Notes: generated by a model from the sequence alone, not told the origin. 64,000 nucleotides of DNA from JBBDYH01 sp040901795 (GCA_040901795.1 JBBDYH010000167.1:1-64000), one strand, 5' to 3'. Shown: positions 24,584 to 34,317, counted from the first letter of the stretch. A program made the numbers and translations.

Positions 24584-25522
24584 ATGCGATTGGGATTCCT
24601 AGCGCTGCTCGCCCCGATATTGCTGGTCGCGGGTTCGGCCGTTGGCCAGGCGCCAGCCGCTAAGTCTGCCAACGCGGGCAGCAGACTAATCACCGAACCC
24701 AGCAAGGAGATCTTCTCCGGACCGCAGGTCGGCGAGAAGTTGCCAAGTTTTAATGTGCGCGGAGTGTTTGGCGACAGTGGCGGCAAGGAACTGAACTTCG
24801 TCAAAACGGCCGACGGCAAGCCGATCGTGCTGGTGTTCATCCATGACGTGAATCGGCAGTCGATCGGCATGACGCGCATCTTGACGACTTACACCGTCAG
24901 CCGAGCGAAGGACGGGCTGGCGACCGGCGTGGTGCTGCTCGACGACGATGCCACCGAAGCCGAGAACACACTCCAGCGGATCTCCCACGCGCTCGCGCCC
25001 GGCGCGCCGACCGGCATCTCGCTCGACGGCCGCGAAGGGCCGGGCAGCTATGGCCTCAATCGCAACGTCACGCTGACAATCCTGGTGGCGAAGGAGGGAA
25101 AAGTCGCCGCCAACTTCGCGCTGGTTCAGCCGAGCGTGCAAGCCGATCTGCCCAAGATTCTTAAAGAGATTGTCGGCGTCGCCGGCGGAACGGTCCCGAA
25201 GCTCGAGGAGCTTGCCGGGATGGGCGAAATGCGGCGGCCAGCCGCGCGCGGCGAGCCGGACCCGAAATTGCGCGGCCTCATCCGCCCGGTGATTCAGCGT
25301 GATGCCACACCGGAGGCGGTCGATAAGGCCGCGGCCGCCGTCGAGGAGTATCTCAAGAAGAACGAAGCCGCGCGGCGCGATGTGGGCCGCATCGCCACAA
25401 CGATCGTCGATAGCGGCAAGCTGTCGAATTACGGAACCGAGCGGGCCCAAGAGCACCTACGCAAATGGGCCAAAGAGTACGGCGCGGCCAAGGGAAAGCC
25501 CGAGAGCCCGGAGGGCAAGTGA
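24584..25522 (+). CDS. Exported thioredoxin-fold (redoxin-like) protein
   Basis: 312 residues with a signal peptide (MRLGFLALLAPILLVAGSAVGQ) and a thioredoxin-like fold (GEKLPSFNVRGVFGDSGGKELNF...KPIVLVFIHDVNRQSIGMTRIL). The position of the usual CxxC is HDVNRQS, so it cannot act as a thiol oxidoreductase. The C-terminal part is charged and helical (EYLKKNEAARRDVGRIATTIV). The start at 24584 follows GGAGG by a few bases; the frame open to 24446 has no site. Its stop overlaps the next start (TGATG), so it is the first gene of a four-gene operon. Confidence 0.82.
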   Translation: MRLGFLALLAPILLVAGSAVGQAPAAKSANAGSRLITEPSKEIFSGPQVGEKLPSFNVRGVFGDSGGKELNFVKTADGKPIVLVFIHDVNRQSIGMTRILTTYTVSRAKDGLATGVVLLDDDATEAENTLQRISHALAPGAPTGISLDGREGPGSYGLNRNVTLTILVAKEGKVAANFALVQPSVQADLPKILKEIVGVAGGTVPKLEELAGMGEMRRPAARGEPDPKLRGLIRPVIQRDATPEAVDKAAAAVEEYLKKNEAARRDVGRIATTIVDSGKLSNYGTERAQEHLRKWAKEYGAAKGKPESPEGK

Positions 25523-27708
25523 TGTCCGCTGCGTCGTTCCTCGTCGCCGCGTCGCTCCTTGTCGCCGTCGCGCTGGACTCGCCGACCGCCGCTGCGCCGG
25601 CTGCCGCGCCGGCCACGGGTCCTGCACCGCCGCACTTCGATACGGAAATTGTGCCGGTTCTAACACGGGCTGGTTGCAACGCGGGCGCGTGCCACGGGGC
25701 GGCCAAGGGGCGCGGCGGGTTTCGGCTGTCGCTCTTGGGCGGCGACGCCGCCGCGGACTATGCCGCAATCGTCCAGGAACGCGAAGGGCGGCGGATCAAC
25801 CTCGCTTGGCCCGAGGCGAGCCTCGTCCTCGCCAAGCCGACGGGACTGTTGGACCACGGCGGAGACGTGCCGCTTGACGCCGACGGCGCCGGCGCGAAGC
25901 GGCTCGTCGACTGGATCGCCGCCGGAGCGCCGCGCGGCCCGCCGCGACGCCTGACACAATTCGAGGTCAACCCGCCCGCTGCGGTCGTCCTGCACGCGGG
26001 CGCGACGCTGCCGCTGCGGGCGATCGCGCGGTTCGACAACGGCCCGGCCCAGGACGTGACTGCGTGGACCGTCATTACCGCCGCCGATCCGTCGGCCCTG
26101 GCGATCGACGCAAGCTCGCACCGGGCCACGGTCCTGCGCCGCGGGCAGCATACGGCAATCGCCCGCTTTCTGGATCGCGTCGTTCCGCTCTCGGTGACGC
26201 TGCCGCTCGCCGATGAGCCGGTCGATCATGCCAGTCAGCCACGAGCCGGTTTTGTGGATGATGAGATTCTGGCGACGCTGACGACGTTGCGACTGCCGGT
26301 CTCGCCCCCCGCGGACGATCGGGCGTTCTTTCGCCGCGTTTGGCTCGATCTTGCCGGGCGCCTGCCGCCGCTCAACGAACTGGCGACGTTCCTCGCCGAT
26401 CCCGCGTCCGACAAGCGCGCCCGCGCGATCGATCGGCTGCTGGCAAGCGACGCCTTCGTCGAATACTGGACGCTCCGGCTTGGCCGCTTGCTCCGCGCCG
26501 CCTCGCTGCCGGGCGACGCGACTGGCGTCGAAATCTATCGCCGTTGGCTCGCGGACCAAATTGCTGGCGGCGTTTCGTTCGACGAAGTTGCGCGGCAATT
26601 GCTGACGGCAACGGGGGATTCGCATCGCGTCGGTCCGGCGAACTTTGTTCGCACGGCCACCGACGCCCGCGATCACGCCGAGTTGGTCGGTCACGTGTTC
26701 CTGGGCAGCCGCATCCAGTGCGCCAATTGCCACAACCATCCGCTCGACCGTTGGACCCAGGACGACTACCACGGTCTGGCCGCGGTCTTCGCGCGGCTGG
26801 AGCGGGGGCGCGTGGTGACGGTCGCGGCTCGCGGCGCTGTGACGAATCTCCGTACAGCCGAGCCGGCCGTGCCGCGGATTCCGGGCAACCGCGATCTCGA
26901 TCCCAATGCGGACAACCGCGCCGCGTTCGCCGCTTGGCTGACCGCGGCGGAAAATCCTTACTTTGCCCGGGCAACGGTCAATCGCCTTTGGCAGGCGCTG
27001 TTCGGTCGCGGGCTGGTGGAGCCGGCGGACGACCTGCGGGCAACGAACCCGGCGACGCATCCCGAGCTGCTCGACCGGCTGGCCGCGGACTTTGTTGCCA
27101 GCGGGTTCGATCTCCGCCACACGCTGCGGCAGCTTGCCAACAGCGAGACGTATCGCCGCAGCGCGACGGCACTGCCGGCAAACGCGGTGGACGACCGTTT
27201 CTATTCTCGCGCCTACGCGCGACCGGTCGAGCCGGAGGTGGCCGCGGATATGATTGCCGACGTGACAGGCGTAGCGGACCAATTCGCCCAACAGCCGCCC
27301 GGCACGCGCGCGGTTGCGTTATTCGACCCGCATGCGCCCGCACCGGCGCTCGACGTGCTTGGCCGCTGTTCGCGAGTCTCATCCTGTGACGGCGGCACGG
27401 CCGTTGGTGGATTGCCCGCGAAATTGCACCTGCTCAACGGCGAGCTCGTCAACGGCAAGATCGCGGCTGCCGACGGTCGGCTGCATCGCCTGGTCGACGC
27501 GGGAGCGAGCGATGAAGCGATTATTGCGGAGTTCTACGTCCGCGCGCTGGTCCGCGGGCCTAGCGAAGCTGAACGCAAATTTTGGCAGGACGCCGCCGCC
27601 GCAGCCGTGGCGCAGCCGGATGAAGCCGCCACGAGGGCGCGCGCGCAGTTCCTGGAAGACTTTGTATGGAGCCTTCTCAACAGCCGCGAATTTCGGATGA
27701 ACCGATGA
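25522..27708 (+). CDS. DUF1549/DUF1553 domain protein
   Basis: 728-residue secreted planctomycete protein. After a signal peptide comes a haem-c-like CNAGACHG motif near residue 50 (CxxxCH rather than CxxCH), an Ig-like beta domain, and DUF1549 (DRAFFRRVWLDLAGRLPPLNEL...LASDAFVEYW...). Then CANCHNHPLDRW, and DUF1553 (NPYFARATVNRLWQALFGRGLVEPADDL...). The family occurs next to DUF1501 proteins in large numbers in Planctomycetes, where polysaccharide or sulfated-polymer breakdown is suspected; the biochemical role is unproven. It starts at 25522, one base overlapping the previous stop. The DUF1501 gene follows after 22 bases. Confidence 0.9.
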   Translation: MSAASFLVAASLLVAVALDSPTAAAPAAAPATGPAPPHFDTEIVPVLTRAGCNAGACHGAAKGRGGFRLSLLGGDAAADYAAIVQEREGRRINLAWPEASLVLAKPTGLLDHGGDVPLDADGAGAKRLVDWIAAGAPRGPPRRLTQFEVNPPAAVVLHAGATLPLRAIARFDNGPAQDVTAWTVITAADPSALAIDASSHRATVLRRGQHTAIARFLDRVVPLSVTLPLADEPVDHASQPRAGFVDDEILATLTTLRLPVSPPADDRAFFRRVWLDLAGRLPPLNELATFLADPASDKRARAIDRLLASDAFVEYWTLRLGRLLRAASLPGDATGVEIYRRWLADQIAGGVSFDEVARQLLTATGDSHRVGPANFVRTATDARDHAELVGHVFLGSRIQCANCHNHPLDRWTQDDYHGLAAVFARLERGRVVTVAARGAVTNLRTAEPAVPRIPGNRDLDPNADNRAAFAAWLTAAENPYFARATVNRLWQALFGRGLVEPADDLRATNPATHPELLDRLAADFVASGFDLRHTLRQLANSETYRRSATALPANAVDDRFYSRAYARPVEPEVAADMIADVTGVADQFAQQPPGTRAVALFDPHAPAPALDVLGRCSRVSSCDGGTAVGGLPAKLHLLNGELVNGKIAAADGRLHRLVDAGASDEAIIAEFYVRALVRGPSEAERKFWQDAAAAAVAQPDEAATRARAQFLEDFVWSLLNSREFRMNR

Positions 27709-27730
27709 TGGAAACGAAGAGGGCGAGGTT

Positions 27731-29080
27731 ATGACGTTTATGAATGGCGCATCTCACCGCTGCGACGGCGTTACCCGGCGGGACATGCTCCGCGCCGGCG
27801 GCCTCGCCGCGCTGGGTTTTGGGTTGTTCGACCGGCTTGGCGCGCGGGCGGCACTCGCTGGGCAAGGCGGCGCCTCGGCTCGGGGCTTCGGCACGGCGAA
27901 GTCCTGCATTTTGCTATGGCTCGATGGCGGGCCCAGCCACCTCGAGACGTTCGACCCCAAACCTGCCGCACCGAGCGAAGTCCGCGGCCCCTTTGCGCCG
28001 ATTGCCACGAGTGTGCCCGGCGTGCAGATCTGCGAGCTGCTACCCAAGACGGCTGGCCTGGCGCACGAGATTGCCATCATCCGCTCGATGACATCGCCGC
28101 TGGGTGAGCACGGCATCGCGAATGCGTATTTGCTGACCGGCTACAAGCCGTCGCCGGTTCTCGAGTATCCGAGTTATGGCGCAGTCGTGGCACACGTGCG
28201 CGATGGGCCGCGCGTGCTGCCGCCTTACGTGGCGATTCCCGAATTCCGTGCGACTGCCGGCGCGGGTTTTCTCGGCGCGGCGGCGCGGCCCTTCGCAACG
28301 GGCGGCGATCCCGCGAAGGCCGATTTCCGCGTCCGCGATCTCGATTTTTATCCGGGCACCGGCGCCGCGCGCGTCGAACGCCGCCGCGCGTTCTTGTCGC
28401 AGCTCGACCGCTTCCAGCAGTCGGTAGAAGGGTCGCCGCCGGTGGCCGACCCAGAGTTCGAGCAAGCCTACCGCCTGGTGACGTCGCCCAAGGCCAAGCA
28501 GGCGTTCGATCTGTCGGACGAAGAAGCCAAAGTCCGCGCGCGGTACGGCCCGCGGACGCTGGGACAAAGCTGCCTGCTCGCGCGGCGGCTCGTCGAGCGC
28601 GGCGTGCCATTCGTTAACGTGGTCAATAACGGCTGGGACACGCACGAGCAGCTCGTGCTCCGGCTGCGCGACGGTTACAGCGGCGCGCAGGTCGGCGTGG
28701 GCCTGATCCCCACGTTCGACCTCGCCTTCGCCGCGCTGGTTGGCGACCTGAAGGAGCGCGGCCTGCTCGACGAAACGCTGGTCATCGCCATGGGGGAATT
28801 CGGCCGCACGCCGAAGCTCAACACCAACGGCGGGCGCGACCACTGGCCGCGCGTGTTTAGCGTCGTGCTGGCCGGCGGCGGCGTTCGCGGCGGTCAGGTG
28901 ATTGGCGCGAGCGATCGCGACGGCGAAGGCCCGCACGAACGGCCAGTCACACCCGCGGACCTGGCGACAACCATTTATACGCTGTTGGGGGTCGATCCCG
29001 ATCGCGAGCTGCACACCGCTGACGGCCGCCCCGTACCGGTGAATCAAGGCGGCAAGTTGATCCAGGAGCTGCTCGTATGA
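27731..29080 (+). CDS. DUF1501 domain protein with Tat signal
   Basis: 449 residues with a twin-arginine export signal (TRRDMLRAGGLAALGFGLFDRL) and the DUF1501 core. That core includes CILLWLDGGPSHLETFDPKPAAPSEVRGPF, IIRSMTSPLGEHGIANAYLLTG, and the sulfatase-like metal-site blocks NNGWDTHE and VIAMGEFGRTPKLN..GGRDHWP. DUF1501 proteins share the alkaline-phosphatase fold. The partner is almost always the DUF1549/DUF1553 protein encoded immediately upstream. Its last four bases overlap the next start (ATGA), showing translational coupling. Confidence 0.92.
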   Translation: MTFMNGASHRCDGVTRRDMLRAGGLAALGFGLFDRLGARAALAGQGGASARGFGTAKSCILLWLDGGPSHLETFDPKPAAPSEVRGPFAPIATSVPGVQICELLPKTAGLAHEIAIIRSMTSPLGEHGIANAYLLTGYKPSPVLEYPSYGAVVAHVRDGPRVLPPYVAIPEFRATAGAGFLGAAARPFATGGDPAKADFRVRDLDFYPGTGAARVERRRAFLSQLDRFQQSVEGSPPVADPEFEQAYRLVTSPKAKQAFDLSDEEAKVRARYGPRTLGQSCLLARRLVERGVPFVNVVNNGWDTHEQLVLRLRDGYSGAQVGVGLIPTFDLAFAALVGDLKERGLLDETLVIAMGEFGRTPKLNTNGGRDHWPRVFSVVLAGGGVRGGQVIGASDRDGEGPHERPVTPADLATTIYTLLGVDPDRELHTADGRPVPVNQGGKLIQELLV

Positions 29081-30072
29081 CCTGGTCGCGAGTGATCGCT
29101 TGCTGGGCGGCGCTAGCGGTTGCTTTGGCGGCGGCCGACTTGTGCAGGGCTCAGTCGAGCAAAGCCTCGCGCATCGGTGGGCGCGGCGCTGGTAAGCCGC
29201 CCGTCACGGCGCTGGCCGTGGCGCCGGATGGGAAAGCGCTGTTCGTCGGTTCGCAGGCCGGGCTTGAGGTTCGTTCGTGGCCCGATCTTGCGTCGATCCG
29301 CACGCTGCCCACGGAACTCGCGCACGTTCACGATTTGGCATTTTCGCCAGACGGCGAACTGCTGGCCGCCTCGGGCGGAGAGCCTGCCGAGCGCGGGGCG
29401 GTTGAAGTGTATCGCTGGCCTTCGCTGGAGCTTGCCTATCGCCGCGCGTCGCACAAGGACGTAATTTACGCCGTCGCTTGGCGCGGCGATTCGGCTGTCT
29501 TCGCCACCGCCGCCGCCGACGCGGGCGTTGCCGTTCACGACGCGGCGACGGGCGAAGTGATGCATCGGCTCGCGGGCCATAGCCGCGCCGTGCTCACCGT
29601 GTGCTACCTGGCGGAGGGCGAACGGCTCGTCACCGCCGGCGCAGACGAAACGCTGCGCCTTTGGGACGGCCATGGAGATCTGCTGCGCACGCTCACGAAC
29701 CACACGCAGGCCGTGAATCACATGGCGCTGCGCCCCATCAGCAAATCTCAGCCTCAGTCGATGCTCGCTTCGGCCAGTGACGATCGCACGGTGCGCTTTT
29801 GGCAGCCGGCGATCGGCCGGCTCGTGCGCTTCGTGCGACTGGAAAACGTCCCGCAGGCAATCGCGTGGTCGGCGGACGGCGCGACTCTCTTGGCAGCTTG
29901 CAGCGACGGCCGCCTGCGCGTAATCGACGCCGAAACAGCCGAGCAGCGCGAAGATCGAGAAGTGATTGATGGCGTGGCCTATACAATCGCGTCAGCGCCC
30001 GACGGCAGCCTGGCAGTGGGCGGAGCAAACGGTCAAGTACGGCGCCTCGCCGCAGGAAAGGACGCGCCTTGA
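29077..30072 (+). CDS. WD40-repeat beta-propeller protein
   Basis: 331 residues, signal peptide then about seven WD40-type units: AVAPDGKALFVGS, LAFSPDGELLAASGG, ATGEVMHRLAGHSRAVLTVCYL, GADETLRLWDGHG, SASDDRTVRFWQP and so on. It is a likely seven-bladed periplasmic scaffold. It starts within the DUF1501 stop codon (ATGA) and closes the four-gene operon. WD40 proteins commonly accompany DUF1549/DUF1501 pairs in planctomycetes; a role in assembling a surface complex is inference. Confidence 0.85.
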   Translation: MTWSRVIACWAALAVALAAADLCRAQSSKASRIGGRGAGKPPVTALAVAPDGKALFVGSQAGLEVRSWPDLASIRTLPTELAHVHDLAFSPDGELLAASGGEPAERGAVEVYRWPSLELAYRRASHKDVIYAVAWRGDSAVFATAAADAGVAVHDAATGEVMHRLAGHSRAVLTVCYLAEGERLVTAGADETLRLWDGHGDLLRTLTNHTQAVNHMALRPISKSQPQSMLASASDDRTVRFWQPAIGRLVRFVRLENVPQAIAWSADGATLLAACSDGRLRVIDAETAEQREDREVIDGVAYTIASAPDGSLAVGGANGQVRRLAAGKDAP

Positions 30073-30316
30073 CGCGTCGCGCAGTTCGGTAGAGTAAGCT
30101 GCACCCACCCGCGGTAATCAGGAAGGCGGTCAAAAACGCGTGGAACAGACAACGCCGGGTCATTTCAGCTCTCCGATGCGCGAAATCAGACAGATAGGTT
30201 TACGGGGGACGCGGATCTCCAAACTCCACCTCTCAGCCAATTAAACCCCCGGCGCCGAGAGATGGCATTGAACGATCCGCCAAAAACCTTGCCTGATCCT
30301 ATTGCGGCAAGGGGAA

Positions 30317-31312
30317 TCAATTCAGCGGAGAGCTAACTTGTCTTCTGGCCATGTTTTTCCGGCGGCGGAGACCGTTCGGGCCGCTAAGTGCAAGATGATC
30401 GCCCATGTCCGGCTCTTTTGTGCTTTGCCCACCGACCTGCAGGGCGGACACATTTTTGCGCGGCGGCGACCCGAACATCCTTCGATACTCCCGACTGAAT
30501 TGTGATGGGCTTTCATACCCAACGCGGAAAGCGGCCCTTGTTGCGTCGAGCCCTTCAGCAAGCATAAATCGTCGTGCTTCTTGCAGGCGTAGCTGCTTCT
30601 GGAACTGCAGTGGGCTCATCGCCGTCACGCCTTTGAAGTGAAGGTGGAATGCCGATGGACTCATTCGGACCCGACGAGCAAGCGACTCGACTCGCAACGG
30701 GTCGGCGTAGTGCTCTTTCAGCCAACGGATCGCGCTAGCGATCCGATAAGCGGGACCGCCAGTCGAGGCGAGCTGGCGTAGTCTCGCTCCTTGCGATCCA
30801 GTTAGCACCCGGTAGACAATTTCACGCTTTACCAGCGGTGTCAAAGCCTTGATGTCTTGCGGGAAGTCGAGGAGTGCAACAAGGCGCGCGACCGCGTCCA
30901 GCAGAGGCGGATCAACGGAACCGGTCGCGAGTCCCCGCTCTGACGATAGCGGTAAATCGGTTGTTGCGTTGTCTGCGAGCAGCTCTCCAACCACCGCCAA
31001 ATCAAGCGCTATCCGAACTGCCAGGCAGGGCCTTTCGGATGACGCTTCTATGACTCGTGACGTAGCCGGCAGGTCCACAGAAACAAGAAGGGAGTGCAAG
31101 GGATCGTACCGGAATGCCTCACCTCCCACGATGATCTCCTTCGCTCCCTGTGCAATGATGCAAAGGCACGGTTCGTAGACCGTAGCATCATGTTCCGAGA
31201 TCAATGACGCCCGATAAAGTGCCAGGCCAGGCACTGCCGTTTCCAGGATGCCGTCACTGGTCGTGTGGCGTTCAACATCGGAAACAAGTTGAGCCAGATG
31301 GTTCGATCCCAA
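30317..31312 (-). CDS. AraC-family transcriptional regulator
   Basis: 331 residues. The N-terminal half is an AraC ligand-type domain of the PF06719 kind (VPGLALYRASLISEHDATVYEPCLCIIAQGAKEIIVGGEAFRYDPLHSLLVSVDLPATSRV). The C-terminal half has two helix-turn-helix units (ADPLRVESLARRVRMSPSAFHLHFKGVTAMSPLQFQKQLRLQEARRFM and DATRAAFRVGYESPSQFSREYRRMFGSPP). It is divergent from the hydrolase-to-dehydrogenase cluster starting at 31522 and is the obvious candidate regulator; the shared promoter should lie in 31313-31521. Confidence 0.92.
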   Translation of the reverse strand: MGSNHLAQLVSDVERHTTSDGILETAVPGLALYRASLISEHDATVYEPCLCIIAQGAKEIIVGGEAFRYDPLHSLLVSVDLPATSRVIEASSERPCLAVRIALDLAVVGELLADNATTDLPLSSERGLATGSVDPPLLDAVARLVALLDFPQDIKALTPLVKREIVYRVLTGSQGARLRQLASTGGPAYRIASAIRWLKEHYADPLRVESLARRVRMSPSAFHLHFKGVTAMSPLQFQKQLRLQEARRFMLAEGLDATRAAFRVGYESPSQFSREYRRMFGSPPRKNVSALQVGGQSTKEPDMGDHLALSGPNGLRRRKNMARRQVSSPLN

Positions 31313-31521
31313 AGTACTTCTCCTGTGTTTAAGCCTCGCGCTAAGCTCTCAGATTGTATCCGCCCGCCTCCGGGAAAACCAAAACTGGTGGAGGATTAGG
31401 CAAGAGATCAGGACGATCGTTCTACCGCGTTTTCGGCTACCGTCCCTAGTATTTGGTTGATTGCAGACGCTAGACGGGCAGCTCGGCCGAACAGCCACGT
31501 ACGAGACGAAAGGAACATCAG

Positions 31522-32607
31522 ATGGCTATTGCAAATTCCTCCAGACTCATCGCGTTCGCCACCAGTGCGATGCTTTTCTCGGTCGTACCAGCCATCGTGG
31601 CTGGTTTTCTGATTCGTACATCCCCTGCGGAGGCTCAAGCGATGCCAACTGACGCAAACAATTTCTACAAGAGCGACAAGGTGACCGCGCGGAAGGTTAC
31701 TTTCAAGAGCCAGTATCAAATGAACGTCGTGGGGAATCTCTTTACCCCCAAAAATCTGAATGAACGTACAGAAAGTGCCGCGATCATTGTCGGGCATCCG
31801 ATGGGTGCCGTGAAGGAACAAAGCGCGAATCTCTATGCCGCCAAGTTGGCTGAGCGTGGATTCGTGACCTTGTCCTTGGATCTATCGTTCTGGGGCGAAA
31901 GCGAAGGCCAGCCCCGCAACGCCGTTGCGCCGGACATTTACTCGGAAAGTTTCAGCGCTGCGGTGGACTTCCTCGGCACCCAGCCTTTTGTTGACCGGAA
32001 GCGGATCGGCGCTCTCGGAATCTGCGGCAGCGGAAGCTTCGTCATTAGTGCCGCCAAGATCGACCCGCGCATGCGGGCCATTGCGACGGTCAGCATGTAC
32101 GACATGGGCGCCGCGAACCGTCACGCGCTCCGGCATTCTTTGACCTTGGAACAACGGAAACAAATCATTGCGGAGGCAGCGGAGCAGCGCTATATGGAGT
32201 TTTCCGGCGGTGAAGCCAAATACACGAGCGGAACCGTCCATGAGCTCGATGAGAACACTCACCCGATTCAGCGTGAGTTTTTCGACTTCTATCGCACGCC
32301 ACGCGGTGAATTCACTCCGGAAGGCGGGTCGCCCAAGCTTACCACTCATCCGACGCTTTCAAGCAACGTCAAATTCATGAACTTTTACCCGTTCAATGAC
32401 ATTGAGACGATCTCCCCTCGTCCGATGCTGTTCATCGCTGGTGAGAATGCCCATTCCATCGAGTTCAGCGAAGATGCATACCGCAGAGCAGCCGAGCCAA
32501 AGGAACTGGTCATTGTGCCCAATGCGGGCCATGTCGACTTATACGACCGGGTGAACCTTATCCCGTGGGATAAGCTTCAGTCCTTCTTCGATAAAAACCT
32601 CAGATAG
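31522..32607 (+). CDS. Secreted alpha/beta hydrolase, YcjY/DLH-like
   Basis: 361 residues, signal peptide (SRLIAFATSAMLFSVVPAIVAGFLI) and an alpha/beta-hydrolase fold: VGHPMGAVKEQSANLYAAKLAERGFVTLSLDLSFWGESEGQPRN, the nucleophile-elbow block IGALGICGSGSFV, and a late catalytic His (NAGHVDLYD). In the elbow the nucleophile position is Cys (GICGS) rather than Ser, as in dienelactone hydrolases. The start has an AAAGGAA site. It is the first gene of a plus-strand cluster with a cupin, a CMD protein and an aldo/keto reductase, and is divergent from the AraC gene. The substrate is unknown. Confidence 0.85.
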   Translation: MAIANSSRLIAFATSAMLFSVVPAIVAGFLIRTSPAEAQAMPTDANNFYKSDKVTARKVTFKSQYQMNVVGNLFTPKNLNERTESAAIIVGHPMGAVKEQSANLYAAKLAERGFVTLSLDLSFWGESEGQPRNAVAPDIYSESFSAAVDFLGTQPFVDRKRIGALGICGSGSFVISAAKIDPRMRAIATVSMYDMGAANRHALRHSLTLEQRKQIIAEAAEQRYMEFSGGEAKYTSGTVHELDENTHPIQREFFDFYRTPRGEFTPEGGSPKLTTHPTLSSNVKFMNFYPFNDIETISPRPMLFIAGENAHSIEFSEDAYRRAAEPKELVIVPNAGHVDLYDRVNLIPWDKLQSFFDKNLR

Positions 32608-32781
32608 CACTTTCCTGCTCACAAATCCGGCGGATCGGGCGCTAGAGTTGCGGACGACCACGGCATGGATTAGCCGCTGCGCGCTAGCCCACGGTTCTCG
32701 CATCGGAACCGGACGCTAGCGCTGGCCGGCTGATATTGCGAACCATAATTCCTGACGATGACAAAGCACCAAGCAGGGAAC

Positions 32782-33303
32782 ATGAGCGATTCAGCCGAAA
32801 TCATCCGGCGTCATTTCCTCAAAGCCACTGGGGCCGCTGCGCTCGCCCTTCCGGCATTTCTCAACCAGCCAGTTGACGCAGGCATGGCGAATAAACAGGA
32901 GTCCAATATGGAAATCAAGCGAGTTGGCTCACAACCGTCGAGCAAAGGGCCGGCAGACTGGTTTATGGGCACGGTCCGTATCGATCCATTGTTTGAGACG
33001 AAGGAACCCGCACGTGCGGGCGGCGCCAGTGTCACTTTCGAGCCCGGCGCCAGGACAGCGTGGCACACTCATCCACTTGGACAGATTCTGATCGTGACGG
33101 CTGGCTGCGGGCGAGCGCAGCGCTGGGGCAGCCCTATTGAGGAGATTCGGCCGGGCGACGTGGTGTGGTTCCCACCGGCGGTGAAGCACTGGCACGGAGC
33201 CTCGCCTAAAAACGCCATGACCCATATCGCCATCCAGGAGAGTTTGGAGGGCAAAGTCGTGGACTGGATGGAGCATGTCACTGATGAGCAATACGGCGGG
33301 TGA
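32782..33303 (+). CDS. Exported cupin-domain protein
   Basis: 173 residues, Tat-type N-terminus (RRHFLKATGAAALALPAFL) and a single cupin barrel with metal-ligand blocks WHTHPLGQ and, further on, PGDVVWFPPAVKHWHGASP. The arrangement resembles the small Mn-cupins that include bacterial hydroxynitrile lyases. I prefer the start at 32782 (MSDSAEII), near an AGGGA, over 32758, where no site is seen. It belongs to the AraC-controlled cluster. Confidence 0.8.
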   Translation: MSDSAEIIRRHFLKATGAAALALPAFLNQPVDAGMANKQESNMEIKRVGSQPSSKGPADWFMGTVRIDPLFETKEPARAGGASVTFEPGARTAWHTHPLGQILIVTAGCGRAQRWGSPIEEIRPGDVVWFPPAVKHWHGASPKNAMTHIAIQESLEGKVVDWMEHVTDEQYGG

Positions 33304-33390
33304 CACTGTTGATCTCACGTGGTCCAGCGGTGAGCCGGGATGACAACTTTCGACGCTATGCAAGAAGGAAGAATGGTTAAGGAGCCTTTC

Positions 33391-34014
33391 ATGACGGATT
33401 CAACTGAACGTAGCGATCCCAGCCGGCTGGACCGCCGTCAAATCCTTCACGCCGGTTTGGGGTTCGCCGCTGCAGGCTCGGCCGTGTGGAGCTTCGACGG
33501 TTGCGCTCAGTCGCAGGCATCGGCACAAATGCCATCCGCCAACACAATGGAAAACTCGGACGGCGCGAACCGAGTCGACCGAGCTACCCATAAGTATCAG
33601 CAGTTGTTTGGCCCGAAGACCGTGGCGGAATCGTCTGATCCTGAATTGATGGACATTCTCCAGAGGCTCATCTTTGGCGAGGTGTTCTATATAGGGAATC
33701 TCGATGACAAGACCCGAGAACTGATCACCATCACCGTTCTGGCAACGGACCAAACTTTGCCGCAATTGAAGGCGCACACAAACGCGGCCCTCAATATTGG
33801 GGTGACTCCGGTTGAAATCCGGGAAGTAATTTACCAGGCCGCTCCTTTCGTCGGCTTTCCCAAGGTGTTGAACGCGCTGGGTGCTCTCAATGAGGTCTTC
33901 CGAAGCAAGGGCATTCAACTGCCCTTGGAAGCCCAGGGAACCGTCACGGAAAGCCAGCGTTTCGAGAAGGGGAAGGAGAAGCAGCATCCCCTCTATGGAG
34001 ATGCGATGGCGTAG
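33391..34014 (+). pseudogene. Carboxymuconolactone decarboxylase-family gene, 5' part ending at an in-frame TAG
   Basis: 207 residues: Tat-like signal (RRQILHAGLGFAAAGSAVW) and a full CMD (AhpD-fold) domain (DPELMDILQRLIFGEVFYIGNLDDKTRELITITVLAT...ALNIGVTPVEIREVIYQAAPFVGFPKVLNALGALNEVF). It ends KEKQHPLYGDAMA then TAG, and the same frame resumes three bases on as MKDLPGGHAQAIP, a second CMD domain. Homologues I recall are single chains carrying both domains across exactly this junction. I start at the ATG at 33391 (AAGGAG seven bases before). This may be a nonsense mutation or a real split; each half is otherwise intact. Confidence 0.65.
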
Positions 34015-34017
34015 AAC

Positions 34018-34317
34018 ATGAAGGATTTGCCGGGCGGGCATGCCCAAGCGATCCCCCGGCTCTTGACCGAATCGTGTTTCGGGGACTTTTACACACGCAA
34101 GGGATTGGACATCAGGACGAGAGAGCTAACGATCTTCTGTGCGCTGGCAGCGCTGGGAGGAACCGAAAGACAAATGGCATCGCATGCTGTCGGAAACATC
34201 AAGGTTGGCAATAACAAGGAAACCCTCATCTCCGCGATGGTGCATTGCTATCCCTATACCGGCTTCCCACGGATTGCGAACGCGATCAGCGTCATCAAAG
34301 CGGCGAAGATGGAATGA
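34018..34317 (+). pseudogene. Carboxymuconolactone decarboxylase-family gene, 3' part after the TAG
   Basis: 99 residues in the same frame as the preceding part: LLTESCFGDFYTRKGLDIRTRELTIFCALAALGGTERQMASHAVGNIKVGNNKETLISAMVHCYPYTGFPRIANAI. It lacks its own ribosome-binding site, and its first codon (ATG at 34018) is probably an internal Met of the original fused protein. It could be made only by readthrough or by reinitiation directly after TAG. Confidence 0.65.

Noticed and set aside
25660..27291. Large minus-strand ORF opposite the DUF1549/DUF1553 gene
   Set aside because: Arg-rich reverse complement of a high-GC gene; no recognisable domain and the plus-strand gene is clear.
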